Shown: positions 5,323 to 6,385 of the stretch, in pieces
How positions within the stretch are numbered: the first letter of the stretch is position 1
How the letters are laid out: each line of letters starts with the position of its first letter
Assembly (NCBI GenBank): GCA_937958145.1
Contig: CALGOE010000067.1
Coordinates: 1-6,385, forward strand
Direction: 5' to 3'
Source of the DNA: an uncultured Desulfobacca sp.
Lineage (GTDB): Bacteria; Desulfobacterota; Desulfobaccia; Desulfobaccales; Desulfobaccaceae
DNA: 6,385 nucleotides
The notes under the pieces: generated by a model
Database searches by the model: none
What the model saw: the letters and a program-made list of their open reading frames with translations, nothing else
What the model was told of the DNA's origin: nothing
Program-made: the position numbers and the translations under genes

Positions 5323-5613
5323 TTAGGTCCCGTTCGGAAACCCCCGGTGCCAATCCTGGCGTTCCATGAGGTCGGCCTTCAGGGAATTGTTGTAGACGGC
5401 GGCGCCGATGATGCCGCCCAGGATACAGCCGATGAGCGCGGCGGTGAGGGAGGGCGAGACCAACAGGGCGACGCAGGTGCCGATGCCGGCATAGGCCAGG
5501 GGCACCAGGACCTGGGTGGTGCTGAGGCCGCACCCTGGCAGCAGGACGCTGATGAGGACCAGGGCCCAGAGACGCTGCCAGGGGCGCCATGTCGATGCGT
5601 GAGTGACTGCCAT
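5323..5613 (-). CDS. Small glycine-zipper lipoprotein, function unknown
   Basis: A 96-residue predicted lipoprotein. Seen: a short charged N-terminus, a hydrophobic stretch at residues 15-24 and the lipobox LPGC at 25-28, so C28 would be lipidated after cleavage by signal peptidase II. The mature part is hydrophobic. Residues 34-52 and 57-74 form two further non-polar segments, the second with a glycine-zipper pattern (IGCILGGIIGAAVYN). A polar tail follows (about 77-96: LKADLMERQDWHRGF). Glycine-zipper lipoproteins of the OsmB type sit in the outer membrane, but I recognise no specific homolog. The ATG at 5613 gives a clean signal peptide but has no good ribosome binding site; a TTG at 5688 in frame would overlap the upstream gene. 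It lies 43 nt after the polytopic membrane gene and 49 nt before birA. Confidence 0.7.
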   Translation of the reverse strand: MAVTHASTWRPWQRLWALVLISVLLPGCGLSTTQVLVPLAYAGIGTCVALLVSPSLTAALIGCILGGIIGAAVYNNSLKADLMERQDWHRGFPNGT

Positions 5614-5656
5614 AGAGGGTGAAGCTGCCCTGCCGGCACAGGCCGAGCCGACCTGC

Positions 5657-6319
5657 TCAGCCCGCGGCCCGCCAGATGCAGACCACAAGAAGCCACGTGG
5701 TCAGGGCCAGGTTGAGCGCCGCCGACATCCAGGCCAGGACCAGGCTGCCCCGGAGGGACGTGTAGTATTTACGTTTGACCAGTTCCTGGTTGGCCACGGC
5801 CAGCACCGCCACCAACCAGGCCCCATCCCGCCCCGGCAAGGGGGTGGCCGGGAAATACCAGATGAAAACCAGGCCGATAATCAGGATGATGTGGATCAGG
5901 GTAACAACCAGAGCCCGGGGTGCGCCAGCGGGGGCCGGTGCCGAGGGGTCTCTGCTCATCCGGCACCATTCCTCATGCCAGCGGCAGGCCAGGAGGCCGT
6001 TGCCGGCGGCCAGACTGACCAAGAGGCCCAGAACCCAGACCTCGCTGACCCAATGGCCGCTCTGGCGGTAAAAGCCAACATAGAGCGGCAGGAGCCCCAA
6101 GGCCAGACTGCCCAGAACTTCCCGGCCCCAGGCCAGGCGCCAGAGCACCAGGGCCTGGAACACGGCCAGGCCCAGGGTCAGGAGGAGACTTGGCAGCACC
6201 TGCACCGGATAGCCGTTGATCTGGGCCAAACAGACCCCGAGCCAAAAGGCCGCGACCCCGCTGCTCCAGAGGACCAGCCGCACCTGCGACCCCGCCGCCA
6301 TGGTTGTCATGCTTACCAT
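5657..6319 (-). CDS. Polytopic membrane protein, possibly degenerate UbiA-like
   Basis: A 220-residue protein with about seven hydrophobic segments: residues 14-34, 40-60, 66-84, 93-112, 136-156, 167-178 and 192-215. The segment at about 67-124 (GREVLGSLALGLLPLYVGFYRQSGHWVSEVWVLGLL, then a Gly/Leu helix and RWHEEWCRMSRD) reads like the middle of UbiA-family prenyltransferases. There, a 'Gp..v.gxYyvqtG..s' stretch precedes the second Asp-rich motif. Here the Asp-rich motifs are absent: the place of the second holds RWHEEW. The protein is also shorter than the usual 280-300 residues. If related, it is probably not a standard prenyltransferase. This is my reading of the pattern and not a confirmed hit; an unrelated membrane family is possible. 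Three in-frame ATGs (6319, 6310, 6301) lie close together, none with a good ribosome binding site. It is the first gene of the lipoprotein-birA unit. Confidence 0.7.
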   Translation of the reverse strand: MVSMTTMAAGSQVRLVLWSSGVAAFWLGVCLAQINGYPVQVLPSLLLTLGLAVFQALVLWRLAWGREVLGSLALGLLPLYVGFYRQSGHWVSEVWVLGLLVSLAAGNGLLACRWHEEWCRMSRDPSAPAPAGAPRALVVTLIHIILIIGLVFIWYFPATPLPGRDGAWLVAVLAVANQELVKRKYYTSLRGSLVLAWMSAALNLALTTWLLVVCIWRAAG

Positions 6320-6327
6320 GGTCTTTT

Positions 6328-6356
6328 ATTGTACAGGAAACTGTGGCAAAATTCAA
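6328..6356 (-). promoter_or_regulatory. Sigma-70-like promoter of the membrane protein-lipoprotein-birA unit
   Basis: On the minus strand TTGAAT (6356-6351) and TACAAT (6333-6328) are 17 nt apart. They match the consensus at four and five of six positions. Transcription would start near 6322-6323, only 3-4 nt before the ATG at 6319. The mRNA would then be almost leaderless, unless the ATG at 6310 or 6301 is used. Confidence 0.6.
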
Positions 6357-6385
6357 AAGGGGGAAGATGGCGACCCCTGGGTTCA

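Noticed and set aside
6367..6385. ATG after a purine-rich stretch on the plus strand at the right edge, possible divergent gene start
   Set aside because: Only six codons are visible before the window ends, which is too little to support a gene.

Overview
The window is a GC-rich bacterial chromosomal segment, most likely from the Desulfobacterota (former Deltaproteobacteria) or a close relative. This assignment is an inference. It rests on the gene order rpsU - GatB/YqeY - mutS2, on the DUF434 gene, and on the overall protein character. No gene here is taxonomically decisive, and there is no tRNA, rRNA, CRISPR array, insertion sequence or phage gene.

Left block (1-3583, all on the minus strand, so read right to left). 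A DnaJ/CbpA-type co-chaperone starts at about 3583 and is followed by a DUF434/DUF5616 protein with a PIN/NYN-like acidic pattern. Next comes a translation and DNA-maintenance cluster: ribosomal protein S21 (rpsU), a GatB/YqeY-domain protein overlapping it by one base, and the N-terminal 348 codons of mutS2, cut by the window edge inside its Walker A motif. dnaJ has a perfect consensus sigma-70 promoter (TTGACA, 17 nt, TATAAT). A second candidate promoter for rpsU begins on the stop codon of the DUF434 gene.

Middle (3584-3940). This is a 357-base divergent control region. The dnaJ promoter fires leftward. A sigma-54-like -24/-12 element, a GC-rich inverted repeat and an almost complete anti-Shine-Dalgarno match point rightward to a 94-residue membrane protein (3941-4225). 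That protein has two membrane segments and a C-terminal coiled coil. Its membrane part resembles, from memory, the magnetosome protein MamI. This is the most interesting item here and needs a profile search.

Right block (4254-6319, minus strand). From promoter to end it encodes a polytopic membrane protein that may be a degenerate UbiA-like protein, a short glycine-zipper lipoprotein, and BirA (biotin-protein ligase with an N-terminal DNA-binding domain). They are closely spaced and probably co-transcribed from a sigma-70-like promoter at 6328-6356. A hairpin at 4243-4273 lies between birA and the convergent small membrane gene and may terminate transcription.

Most of the window is ordinary housekeeping. 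The points worth a second look are the divergent control region with its small membrane protein, the DnaJ-DUF434 pairing, and the UbiA-like protein without catalytic motifs.
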